Below are positions 37,274 through 48,145 of a stretch of DNA of 64,000 nucleotides, one piece after another. How positions within the stretch are numbered: the first letter of the stretch is position 1; each line of letters begins with the position of its first letter. Source of the stretch: Portulaca oleracea. Taxonomy: Eukaryota > Streptophyta > Magnoliopsida > Caryophyllales > Portulacaceae. The position numbers and the translations under genes are program-made. Location of the stretch: the NCBI GenBank assembly GCA_029582165.1, contig CM055876.1, forward strand, positions 26,877,817 through 26,941,816, in the 5' to 3' direction. Under the pieces are notes generated by a model, which searched no databases, was not told the origin of the DNA, and worked only from the letters and a program-made list of their open reading frames with translations.

Positions 37274-37485
37274 GATGCCTAGCTCCTTCGAGATTATTGT
37301 TTGACAAGTTGAGGGCATCAAGCCCTCTCAATGTCCCTATGGATCCTAGGATTCTTCCGGTAAACTTGTTGCTTGAGAAATCAAAGACTCGGGAGACATT
37401 CAATATCTTGTGGTTAACCGTATTCAAAAAACCTCAATGTAATTGGTTTCTGGTTCAGTTTTCGGAACGTTTTTGTTTTTCATGA

Positions 37486-37819
37486 CCGCCCCTAACCTAA
37501 ACATGAGCACTTGAAGCTTGAAGCCTAGGCAACTTCATTAGAACATTAAAGAAAAACATGGAATTTCATACTTGAAGAGGAAACTTGTTCCATATTTGAG
37601 CGGAAGTTATGAGCCCAAGAAATGCAGAAATGAAAACAACATAGAGGCACCGTACCTTAAGAGGTACTGAGAAGAAGTGGTAGATGACAGTGAGGAGAAC
37701 AACCACTTATGAGAATCACACTAGATTTTTCTCCAGGCAAAATACAAGAGAAATCAACTAGATTGCTAGAAACAAAAAACATGGCTGAAGATATAAACAA
37801 GTAAATGAAGTGGATGCAA
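37486..37819. other. 3' flank of the RLP gene
   Basis: No coding sequence recognised. Likely 3' UTR and spacer of the minus-strand RLP. Confidence 0.4.
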
Positions 37820-39520
37820 TCAACGCCATGATCTCCTGTGTCTTCTTTTTGACTTGGTCTTTCCAACAGTATCCACAAACCATGCATGATTTCTGTCAGT
37901 TACGTAAATTTTTCCAATGGAAAAACCAATCACAAACCCACTTACATAACCAGCCAACCTTACTATCCATTCAACCAACTCTGATGTGTTATTGTGCTCG
38001 TCACTATCTAGTAATTCAGCGGAAGACTGTGATACCGCTTTTGCTTGTTCTGCATTGTTGGACAATGGAGGTCCACACAATCTTAAATTGCCTTCATAGG
38101 AACCCACAAGCTTATTGTGCGATACATCGAACTCCTCCAGATAGGTGAGTCCTAATAGCTCTCGGGGAATTCTACCTGAAAGCATGTTTTGAGAAAGATC
38201 TAATGACTCAAGCTCAACCAATTTGCCAGTAGAAGACGGGATGCAACCTTCAATAAGGTTGTTGTTGGATAATTTGTCCTTCGAAACAATTATAAGGCTT
38301 GGAAAAACAAGCTCAAGGTGTTTCCATGTCATAGAGATGGAATAGGTGTATTCTTCACTCCCAACGTAACGCTCCCCAGAAAGTGGTATCACAATCGTGC
38401 TCCTAGCAGAATAAGCTACCCTGTAAACATGTTCCTTCATCTTTTGCCATTGTTGAAAATACCAAGATAGAACAACTTGCAGCAGACTTGCCAACCATGA
38501 GGGGAAAATGTCATTGATGTTATTTCTCTCAATGTCCAACACCTCAAGCATTTCGCAATTGGCCAACCACCGTGGCAGATTTCCCTCCAATGTCTTATTT
38601 GAAGTTGGAGGAACTCTACCACTCAAATTGTTGGCTTGCTTATTCAAATCTTGCAAAGATTGAGCGAGTTGGTTCCCCAAGCACTCGCGAATTGGGCCAC
38701 TCATCGTAATGTCGGACAAGTCTAGCACTTTGAGAGAGCTAGTATTACAAATGCTTTCTGGCCCATGTAGCCTGTTACCACTCAAATCCAAATCTTCAAG
38801 TAACTTCCAGCAGATGTCTAAGTTGTTGCATGAAAGATCAAGAAACAACATACTCTCTTCAGCAGTGTCCACAAACCATTGTGGTATGTTGCCTTCAATA
38901 TTGTTCCAAGAAAGAGGCAGGTATTCAAGGCTCAATATTTTTAGCCTGGGTGAAGATGAATTAATGCTGCTAATTTCAGAACGGGACATAAGGTTAACTC
39001 CTGACACATCTAAACAAGTTAGCTTCTTGAGCACCAAAAATGTGTTGTTATGGCTGAACAACCCATGATTGGCAGAAAGATCTAGGGTGGAGAGGCTTGA
39101 GAGTTTTGGGATTTGGGAGGGAATTTGGCCTGTGAGACCTGAGTTGGAGAGATTGAGAGTTTTCAGCTTGTCAAGATGGGAGAATGCCAAAGGGATTTGG
39201 GAATAACTGAAGTTATTGGAAGCAAGATTAAGAGTTTGAAGAGAGGAGAGGGGACTGTTAGAAGGGAAGTGACTCACACGGCCCGTGTCCTGGTTGCACT
39301 CCACACCATCCCACACGTAGCAGTCCCCACTTCCTTCCCCCCATGGCTCCATCTTTGGGTACCCATAATAACATAGAACTGAAAAGCTTTGCGTTAATTT
39401 CAGCAATGTCGATCGACTTCTCTTCATCATGGCACAGCGGTGTCTGCTGCACCAAGGAAGTGTGACAAAAGGAAATGATAGAATTAACAACACAAAGGCT
39501 TGACAACAAAAATCACCCAT
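37820..39520 (-). CDS. Receptor-like protein (LRR-RLP), shortened
   Basis: Uninterrupted 566-codon ORF. Residues 1-22 form a hydrophobic signal peptide (FVLLILSFPFVTLP). An LRR N-terminal cap follows with DCYVWDGVEC at 66-75. Then come extracellular LRRs of the plant type (SSLQTLNLASNNFSYSQIP, LKTLNLSNSGLTGQIPSQIP, LESLDLSQNMLSGRIP) and the cap NLRLCGPPL. An acidic juxtamembrane region precedes one TM near 514-536 (WIVRLAGYVSGFVIGFSIG) and a basic tail ending KTKSKRRHRRSWR. There is no kinase domain, so it would signal at the plasma membrane with partner kinases (SOBIR1/BAK1 type, family knowledge). Typical RLPs have 800-1000 residues. Several LRRs look deleted in frame, and the GGQF motif before NLRLCG is missing. 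It may be functional, or a recent pseudogene that has kept its frame. Confidence 0.8.
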   Translation of the reverse strand: MGDFCCQAFVLLILSFPFVTLPWCSRHRCAMMKRSRSTLLKLTQSFSVLCYYGYPKMEPWGEGSGDCYVWDGVECNQDTGRVSHFPSNSPLSSLQTLNLASNNFSYSQIPLAFSHLDKLKTLNLSNSGLTGQIPSQIPKLSSLSTLDLSANHGLFSHNNTFLVLKKLTCLDVSGVNLMSRSEISSINSSSPRLKILSLEYLPLSWNNIEGNIPQWFVDTAEESMLFLDLSCNNLDICWKLLEDLDLSGNRLHGPESICNTSSLKVLDLSDITMSGPIRECLGNQLAQSLQDLNKQANNLSGRVPPTSNKTLEGNLPRWLANCEMLEVLDIERNNINDIFPSWLASLLQVVLSWYFQQWQKMKEHVYRVAYSARSTIVIPLSGERYVGSEEYTYSISMTWKHLELVFPSLIIVSKDKLSNNNLIEGCIPSSTGKLVELESLDLSQNMLSGRIPRELLGLTYLEEFDVSHNKLVGSYEGNLRLCGPPLSNNAEQAKAVSQSSAELLDSDEHNNTSELVEWIVRLAGYVSGFVIGFSIGKIYVTDRNHAWFVDTVGKTKSKRRHRRSWR

Positions 39521-39610
39521 GCAGCCATACTATATATTTCCAGTACGTGTATTTTGAATGTTTATAGCTGGTGAGTGGTGATGAATTTCTTTGATAGGAA
39601 CTATACTTGC

Positions 39611-39620
39611 TTTTATAAAA
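39611..39620 (-). promoter_or_regulatory. TATA box of the RLP gene
   Basis: ttttataaaa, 91-100 bases upstream of the RLP start codon on the minus strand, which leaves room for a 5' leader of about 60 bases. Confidence 0.55.
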
Positions 39621-40005
39621 GCAGAATGTTCTCTACATTCTTGTCTTGGCTCTGTTTAGTGCATCTTTTACCATCACCTTTGGTTTTATGGTCCTACATG
39701 CCACATAGGCGCTATGAATTCAATCAAATTCGCTGTGCAAGGCAAGGAAACAAGAGGGCCACTCGTTTAAGATCATCTACTATGGTAAATTTAAATTTGA
39801 CTCGCTGACATGTTATATGATAAGCAGAGAATGAGGTTGTGTACGTAGGATGTGTAAGTAGGGAGAAGAAGACTCGTTTCGCGAGACTTTTGCTCCCAGT
39901 TTCACGAGACGAACTTGAATGTGAATTTAACACAAATATTTTAATCACATTTTTTATCTTTCTCTTCTTCCATTTCATTTTTTATTAATATAATCAAATT
40001 AATTA

Positions 40006-40262
40006 CTCCCTCCGTTCCATATTAACTGTCATCTTTGGAAATTGTGCAGTCAAATTTCAAAAAATTTGACCATAAATTTCTCAATATATATAATAAATTG
40101 CTATATAAAATTACTACGATTAGATTCGTGATGAAAAATATTATCATTAAAGTATAATATTGCAATTGTTAATAATATATTATGTAAAAAATTATCAATC
40201 AAAGAGTAACATTGGATACCGTAAAAGTTAAAATTATGACAATTAATATCGAACGGAGGGAG
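40006..40262. mobile_element. Stowaway-like (Tc1/mariner) MITE
   Basis: 257 bp. Starts CTCCCTCCGTTCC, ends GAACGGAGGGAG, with TA on both sides (40004-40005, 40263-40264). Non-coding. Confidence 0.9.
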
Positions 40263-40682
40263 TATATTATTAAGTAGGGTTCATTCACTTTTTTATTAAT
40301 TTTAACTTTTTTTGTTGGGTTCATGGATTTTATCTCATCCAATGAATCAAACTACACCTTACTGTTACGGATGCTCTAAAAGCTTTGCTTTCATGTGACA
40401 ATATCATTTACCGTTTAAACTGTACGTGTATATTATGATCAAAATATAACAAATTTATAATATCATTTCACAAACATATTTATAATTCATCAAATTAAGC
40501 CAAGTGATGATCATTAATCATAAAATGCCGACTAAACATTCACGTAAGTTGAATGCCATACACTTAATTTTTGCTAGTCAAGTAGAGTTATTCTTCACAT
40601 TTGACTACACCGAAAGGTTTGAAAATCACTCAATTTTCATTTTAAAGTTCTAAAGAACCACCAAATTTCAAAAACAGTTATT
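40263..40682. other. AT-rich intergenic
   Basis: Nothing recognised. Confidence 0.4.
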
Positions 40683-40907
40683 TGTTATGAAATAATATTT
40701 ATTTGTGAATGTCCATCAATATCTCTTAGGTGGTTAGGGTTTAGGAGGAATTTTCTCATGTGATCTTACTATGTAATTAGTATAAATACCCCTCGTGGGT
40801 TATGAATAAAACGATCGCTCATTCTCCTCCCTCAATCTCTCTGTGTCTCTATTGTTCTTCTCTATTATTCTCTTTGTATCGCGTTCATCTATTATTTTTT
40901 CATAACA
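40683..40907 (+). repeat. 5' LTR of the Copia element
   Basis: Contains a TATA-like tataaatacccc near 40781. Confidence 0.88.
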
Positions 40908-41170
40908 CATTATCAGTACCATATTCTACTTTTTTTTTTTCTATATTCTATAAGAGTTTAGGGTTTTTGAGTTTTGATGAAGAGACAAGGGTGAAGAATG
41001 TAGAATTAGAAGTAATTTATGATATCAAAATCTAAATCCTTCTACAGCGATGGCGATGACAAGCAGCAATTGGAAGTAAGGCAATTAATTACGCTATGCT
41101 TTTTGTCTCTTCGTTCCCTATCACTTATTCAATTCATATTGGATTCACTCCGATATTCCTTTTCTTATTG

Positions 41171-42200
41171 GTGAACCAGAAGTTCAACCCATCACTAATA
41201 TTAATATTGTAATTCTCATTTGAAGGAGTGTAAATATTAGTAGTGAACCAGAAGTTCACCCCGATAATGAAACATTTATTTTTCATTAGTGGCCAGAAGT
41301 TCACTATGATATTGAAATTTGTATAATCTTCTTGGTGAACCAGAAGTTCACCGTTCTGTTAATATTAAATTTATATAATTTATATTTATGAACAACTTTG
41401 TTGTCAGATTGTTGTGTACTAATTTATAGTCTTTAGATATAAGACTTTATGTGTTTTCATTAACGAACCAGAAGTTCGTCCCAATAATACGAAATTTATT
41501 TTATTTTATTAGTGAACCAGAAGTTCACTCCATCGCCTTTATATGGTTAAAGTATTTTGTTATTTGATATTATGGTTATAGTTAAAGATTGTATAATTTC
41601 ATTGGTGAAATAGAAGTTCACTCTAGTAGTAAGAATTTTACATTATTTCATCAAGTGAACCAGAAGTTCACTCGTAGATCGCAAATCTTATCTTATCGTT
41701 GACCAGAAGTTCACCTTACACTTGACAGTATTGTTTGATTTCATTAATGAATCAGAAATTCACTCTACTTAAATCTTATCAGTGAACTGGAAGTTCACCG
41801 GAATGGTAAGAATTTTACCTTACTTCATTAAGTGAACTAGAAATTCACTCATATGTCGAAAATTTTATCTTATGAGTGAACCAGAAGTTCGCTCTAATAT
41901 TAATACTATTATTTAATTTTATTAGTTAATGAGAAGTTATATCAATTTTATCTTATTTTCATTAGTGAACCTGAAGTTCACTCTAATGTTAAGAATTTTA
42001 TCTAATTTTATTAGTGACTAGAAGTTCACTATGTTATTCGAAAAAAAAAAAAGGATTCTTATATCATTGGTGAACCAGAAGTTTGTCCTACTACTAATAT
42101 TAGATTTTATTTCCGTTGATTACACGTATTAGTAGTGAACCAGAAGTTCACTCCAATCATTGAAGCTCTATATAATATCGTTAGTGAAACAGAAGTTCGC
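41171..42200 (+). repeat. Quasi-periodic array of about 19 dyads in the Copia leader
   Basis: The core is GTGAACCAGAAGTTCAC, an imperfect palindrome (GTGAAC / GTTCAC around CAGAA). It recurs at about 41171, 41243, 41289, 41335, 41464, 41512, 41605, 41655, 41699, 41747, 41782, 41832, 41876, 41925 (poor), 41965, 42014, 42070, 42135 and 42184. Most steps are 44-50 bases. The DNA between cores is AT-rich and poorly conserved. All copies point the same way. No ORF runs through it. Confidence 0.85.
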
Positions 42201-43669
42201 TTTCCTGCAATTAGAGTATAGAGTTGTTAATTGGCATAAGAATTGTTGAAAGACGATGATAGTATACTTGAGGTTATTAAGGTTTATATCATCGATTAAA
42301 TTGAGCATTTTTGTTACAAGTGTGGAGTATAATGTTTAGATGAAAAATTTACATAATTTTATTAATAATGACCTATGGGATCATTAGAACTCCCAAATGG
42401 TTTCATCTCATTCCCTGAAGTGAATATGGCAGAATATAATCTCAAGAATCATGAGTAAAACAAAGGTCACGTCAGTAGCCGTGAGAGTCGACATATTCGT
42501 GATCGTAGTCATGTTAATTTTTTAAAAGTTGATATCCCTACCAGGAATAGGAACACGGAATTGAAAAGCATGAATGATACAAAAGTGAGAAATGTGTCAT
42601 TAACGAAGAAATGGAAACAACACGTACCTATTGTACGCCGTAATATCTTGTTAAACCTTATCAAGCTTAATTAAAAAGCACAAGATATTATTTTATAAAC
42701 TTTTGATAGTAAATGAAATTATTTTTTATGTTGTGCACGTTATTTCAAGTCGATACTTCTTAGATCTCCCTCTTGGCATTGTTCAAAGACTTTAGCAATT
42801 GTTGTGTTTTAATTAGTCTTCATCCCCTTTGTTGATTGGCATTGAACTCTGTCCAGGACTATTAGATTTTCCTAACTTTGGTAACTTAAGTACTAACTGT
42901 GAACTTGATTTGATCGTGAAGATCTTTTTGGGGGAAAACTAGGTCGAGGCATTATGAATTTGACTTGCTAGAAAATTTATTATATGCATGGTGATCAAAT
43001 ATAACATTGATTATTGAGTTCATGGAAATATTATCCTGTTGATATGTACATAATTATGGATTATTATAAGTCTTCATGTGTTTCTATTATTTCATGAATA
43101 TTCATATGATTTGATATGTATGCACCTTATTATAAATGTTATGCATTCAAAATCTACGTAATGTGTTCTCATCTGTCTAAGACTATATGATATAAATGGT
43201 TTATTGAAATTGGTTGATCGTATTGAATGATTATGTATTTTTGAGTATCATGAACATGACTGCTTGTTTCGTAATGCCTAATCACAAAGTGCATTGTTAT
43301 TGAATGACCAAATATGCATGAACTTTGTTTCTAAGCATAATTCATAGTATGTATTGGATATTTGATTGTGATACTATATGGGCATATGGATGTAATATAT
43401 CTTTGTGAGAGTTTAATGATATTTATGTGATTATTCATTATTCTCATAGACATGTTTTAAAAGTAATCAATGATATCGATATCCATGATTAATGCATTTT
43501 CACTATGGAGTATTTAACTTCCAAGAGTCATGTATGTGATTCTGAAGTGAAGTTCCTTTTTATGAATAAGTGGTTATAGCACTTCCACTATATGCTTTAT
43601 GTGCATTGATGTTATCTTTATCTTAAAGTGAATTTCATGGATACTTACTTCATTGGAACCATGATTGAG

Positions 43670-43800
43670 GTGATAGATAAGTGTCCGGCAGACACCGGAA
43701 CAACACACATTTTTAGTGATAATAAGTCACTTCTTGTCCATTGATGAGGGAAGAAGATATTAGCATTATATATATGACACTCTACTTTGATTAAAGGCTC
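43670..43800 (+). pseudogene. Copia protease relic
   Basis: Reads ADTGTTHTF with the retroviral-type aspartic protease DTG triplet, then frame breaks. It resembles the plant Copia motif CLVDSGTTHTIL. Confidence 0.6.
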
Positions 43801-44569
43801 TCGAAGAGCACATATAATGCTACTTGGTGGAACTTTCATATTGTGGACGCACTTCTCTCCACCAAGTTAGTGTCAAAGGAACTTATTAATTAAGTTTCAA
43901 AGGTATTCGTGGGAATGAATACCATGTTGAGACAATTAGTATTCATATATTATGAAAATTGCTTTGAGCAACATGTGTGTTGAACAAGGATATCATCCTT
44001 ATTTTCTGGGTTATTCTACACAACTAACCCAATTGAAGTATATACTCCAGTAAACCAGAAGTTTGCTATTGATGAAGACTTTATCATAGTAGGAGCATGT
44101 TGGATCAATCTTCTCAAGAAGAACTCATGAATATATTTTAAAGTGCCAGAAGATCCTTAATCAAATGAGTTCTAATTAGTTGCTCGCTATCAAAGAAAAT
44201 TAGTTATAACACCATTATTGGCAAAGATATGGATCGAATCCCTTAGATTCCCGGGTTCTGTACAAGTGATGTTTGTGTTGGTCCTGTAGACCCATATGTA
44301 AACCATTTGAATATAGTATGGCTTTACTTGATACATCAATGAGATAATCACTTGTATGTTTACTATCAACTTGCAACTTGGCGCTTGCAAGATTGTTTGC
44401 TCAATTAATTTACGAGCACATTTCAAATTATCAATCAAGAAAATTCATCTTGATAGTGATGGTGAAGACATTTGATAGTTTTTATATACCAATGGACATA
44501 GATGTTAAGCATCCTATGTAAAATGTTTATATGTAAAATGATCCTGTAGAATCATTAATATATGAGATG

Positions 44570-45170
44570 TTGAGTATATAATAAATGGCAAACCTATTAC
44601 TTTTGAGAACGGAGTTTATTACAACTGTTCAGGGACATGTCATATTGCATGCACCAACATTGATCCAAATAAGGCCAAGAGGTTATCATGAATGTTTATT
44701 CCTCCCCTACAAATGGTTTTTGGCCATGAACCAAATATCTCCCACCTATGAATTTGAGCATGTGCGATGTATGCTCCATGATAACGCACTAAGATGGGAC
44801 CCCGAAGGAATCAGGAATATATGTTGGGTATGTCTATACTTAAATATAATATAACCATTCATTCGAGATATACTTATGGCACAGTTTGTCGATTATGATG
44901 ACACAATTTTCCTAACATTAGGGGGAGAAATCAAGTTGTTGGACAAGGAAATAACTTTGAACGAATTATTATGATCCTCATACAATGTAATGTGAACTGG
45001 AAGTTCAAATATAATTAAATGCAAATTTGGCGAATCTCTTGCGGATATTCTACTTACCCACAAAGAGTTATTAGATCCTATGTCCCAACTACTAATGCTC
45101 CTGTAAGAATTGATGTCCCGGTAGGACAAATTGAATTGTTAATGAGTCTCGACCACATATGAAGCGTGGT
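44570..45170 (+). pseudogene. Copia integrase C-terminal relic
   Basis: Frames read GHVILHAPTLIQIRPRGYHE, then LGGEIKLLDKEIT, CNVNWKF-region and PVG. This follows the end of the integrase core and the linker of one well-known plant Copia group. Stops and shifts are frequent. Confidence 0.65.
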
Positions 45171-45239
45171 AGACCAGTCGGTTCCAAAGACAATAGTCCT
45201 CGAAAAAGGAAAAGGAGCGAATAATTAATGTTAACCGAG

Positions 45240-46620
45240 ATGAGGAAATTTTGACTCCAGAAGAGTCCTCAATCATGACAAATGTGGAAGTTGCACCACA
45301 AGCTCAGGCACCTGAAATTCGCGAATATGATGAGATCTCAATTAATTATGTCATGAATTGGATAAGGTGCAACTGAAATGAAGTTGACGTCGATATATTA
45401 TTTGATTATATAATATAGCGCTCACTACTGTGAGTAGCCATGAGGATCATGAATTTAGGTCTGTTAATGAATACAGACAAAGATATGATTGGCCAAGTGG
45501 AAAGATGCATTTAAGAATTAGATTCGCTTGTAAAATCGGAAATATCATGACCTATTGTCCATACACCAAACTGGTGAAAAACTTGTGGGATACAAGTAAG
45601 TCTTTGTGTGAAAAAGAATGAGAAAGGGAGATTATGAGATATAAGGCACAAGAAGCGAATTGTTGTATAAGTGCTTTCGCAAAGACTTGGTATCAACTAT
45701 GAACGAATATACTCATATGTAGTCCATGTCACTATATCACGATACTTTAAATTTGGCAGTACATGAAAAGCTAAGTATGCATCTTATAAATATCGCTATA
45801 GCTTATGAAAATTTTGATAATGATGTTTATATAGAACTCTTGAAGGGTTCAAAGTGTCGGAAGCACATATTAAAATTCTCAAGAATATTGGTTATTTAGT
45901 TGATAGACATTTATGTGATTAAAGCAATATGGACGCATATTGCATAATCAAAGGAAATGATTAAATGATCCGGATCATAATTGTTTGTAAATGTTATTGA
46001 TGGTTTCTACTCCCGAAGAGCCTCAAAAGTTGTGGATTGCTTTACAAGTGTATTTGGAATGGAAGATATTGGTAAAATTTGTTATTGCCTTGGTTTACAA
46101 GTTGCACATTTTGAGAATGATCTTACATGCATAAATTAATTTATGTAGCAAAGTGCTACGATAATGTTACATGAGCAAATTACTCCCTTTAAGTACCCCG
46201 GCAGTGATATGGTCATTTGATATGAAAACAACATCCTTTCGATCCCAAAAAGATGATGAGAAATTTAACGATCCTGAAGTACCGTATTTGAGTCCCGAAG
46301 TACTGTATTTGGGTCCTGAAGTGTCGTATTTAAATGATATTGAAGCACTGACGTATCTTGCTAATCATACATGATCTAACCTATTTCGGTGCCTCGATGG
46401 TACTAGCGATGTAGATATTTATTATCCTCATCAGCTCAAAATTGGTTTGATTAGCTATGGATATTTACCTAAATCATATGACATTTGATCACATACTAGT
46501 TATGTGCACGCTAAGCAAATTCGTTCAAGTGAGAATTAAGTTGATTCATGTATCAAGTCAGTCATGAAGTTGAATTACATCAATTCAAAGATCTTAATTG
46601 ATGTTCTCATCAGGGGGAGT
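45240..46620 (+). pseudogene. Copia reverse transcriptase/RNase H relics
   Basis: Pieces read SINYVMNWIRCN, EDHEFRSVNEYRQRYDWPSG (the start of the Copia RT region) and, at about 46171-46374, EVSYLNDIEALTYLANHT, equivalent to the SAIGALMYLA motif before RNase H. Most of the RT core with the YVDD motif is missing. Confidence 0.65.
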
Positions 46621-46820
46621 AATACGCGTTGTACTCTTTTTCCCTTATCTGAGGTTTTGTCCCACTGGGTTTTCCTTAGAAAGGTTTTTAATAAGGTAAC
46701 ATATGTTTGCGTATAAAGAAGTATGTACGCTTTTTCCTAAACTAGGTTTTGTCCCATCGGGTTTTCCTAGTAAAGTTTTAACGAGACATATTCTTTGAAT
46801 AATGGACATTCAAGGGGGAG

Positions 46821-47026
46821 TGTTATGAAATAATATTTATTTGTGAATGTCCATCAATATCTGGAGGAATTTTCTCATGTGATCTCACTATGTAATTAGT
46901 ATAAATACCCATCGTGGGTTATGAATAAAACGATCGCTCATTCTCCTCCCTCAATCTCTCTGTGTCTCTATTGTTCTTCTCTATTATTCTCTTTGTATCG
47001 CGTTCATCTATTGTTTTTTCATAACA
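46821..47026 (+). repeat. 3' LTR of the Copia element
   Basis: 206 bp, pair of 40683-40907 with one small internal deletion. Confidence 0.88.
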
Positions 47027-47864
47027 TTATTTAGAATTTGGGAGTTTGGTTTTTAGAAAATATTTTGTTTTCATCCACACTTGAACTAGGTTGAGAGTGA
47101 GAAAATGGAAAGTGATTACCACCTAGCTACCAATTCTTTAATAACATAAATATCACCTTAAAAAAAAAACAAGGCGCAGACATATAGGTTACAATTGTTG
47201 ATACACAAGGAAAATAATATTCATTAGCTTTTTTATAAAAAAAAATTAGTCATTATTTAGTCTTTGTTCCACCAAATTTACTATCATAATATATCAATCT
47301 CAATAAAAAAAAATAAGATTAAACTAAATTTTAAGAGATATAAAACACTCATAAAAATATATTATTGTCCTATGTTTTCTTAAATAATTTTGAAAGGAAA
47401 ATAAAATTGTAATCAACATTACGATAAAAAAAATGTAAATCGATAATCACATAAGTGATATATATAGGCATCATATGAAATTAAAATGAATGTAAAATAC
47501 AAAGTATCAAAATTTGTCTCAACGCATAAGATAAAAGATTGAGAATTTGATATCATTATGATCATTTACCATAAATAAAATATTATTTCTTATTAGAAAA
47601 AAATGGTGAATAAATATCTTCTAAAACATTTATCCCTTTTATTAATGACGGTATACTTTTTGGGATAAGTTAATTACTTAATTTGATTATTTAAAAAGAA
47701 ATACAAAAATAATAATAGTACAATTATTGTATAATGTTTTTTAAAATTTCTATTTATTATTTGAATTGATAATTGTTATAAAATTATTCCAAAAAATAAA
47801 TCACATATAATATACAAATACTAAAAAAATTTCATGTATTGCACGGGATATACAACGTTACTTA
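47027..47864. other. AT-rich intergenic
   Basis: No gene or element end recognised. Confidence 0.4.
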
Positions 47865-48145
47865 GGCCCCGTTCTTTTATACGGTTGGTTGCGGTATGGT
47901 AATGGTACGGTGCGGTGGAACTTGAAAAAGTGTGGACTGTGTGGTGACTTATTGTGAAAGTTGTTGTAGGTGAGGTAGGTTAAGAGAAAGAATGTGAAAA
48001 GTAGAGGAGAAAAGTGAGGAAAGAGAAAAATGAAAAGATATATTGATAATAATTGTGGAGTGGTGTGGTGAAATATGGTAGAAAATTAAAGAGTACGGTG
48101 CGATGTGATACCGCACCGCAACCTAACACATAAAAGAACGGGGCC
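47865..48145. mobile_element. Tourist-like (PIF/Harbinger) MITE
   Basis: 281 bp. Starts GGCCCCGTTCTTTTAT, ends ATAAAAGAACGGGGCC (16-bp perfect TIR), with TTA on both sides (47862-47864, 48146-48148). The interior has GCGGTATGGTA words, as in the intronic MITE at 1126-1390. Confidence 0.9.

Larger units (their letters stand above)
29569..37485 (-). pseudogene. RLP fragment 3 (duplicate segment D2), split by a Copia element and LTR B
   Basis: The minus strand from about 37430 reads VFDFSSNKFTGRI, GSIGTLRGLDALNLSNNN and LEG. LTR B then intervenes, and from 34795 the gene continues as MLSGRIPRELSQVTYLEVFN, VSHNKLMSPIPEGGQFSTFD, GNLGLCGNPLSKMCG and a TM (LVGWIIKLLGCLSGFSVGFI). With the insertions removed this is a continuous RLP C-terminus. 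29569-30454 plus 34303-34801 is the duplicate of 11962-13338. The Copia element at 30455-34302 interrupts the downstream non-coding part. Confidence 0.75.
40683..47026 (+). mobile_element. Ty1/Copia LTR retrotransposon with short LTRs, decayed
   Basis: LTRs 40683-40907 (225 bp) and 46821-47026 (206 bp), TGTTATGAAATAATA to TTTTTCATAACA, with perfect TSD TTATT (40678-40682, 47027-47031). The second LTR lacks about 20 bp after ATCAATATCT. The sequence after the 5' LTR, CATTATCAGTACC, is the primer-site type seen in one plant Copia group. The purine tract CAAGGGGGAG precedes the 3' LTR. The leader carries a long dyad array (41171-42200). Pol is present only as frameshifted relics. Confidence 0.9.

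Noticed and set aside
41171..42200. CRISPR-like array (palindromic repeats with variable spacers)
   Set aside because: It lies inside a plant Copia element between a primer site and pol relics. The repeats are diverged, the spacers are AT-rich and related to each other, and there are no cas genes.
41171..42200. Heat-shock elements like those in some plant Copia LTRs
   Set aside because: The core has GAA and TTC separated by one base, not the two of a proper heat-shock element, and the array is in the leader, not the LTR.
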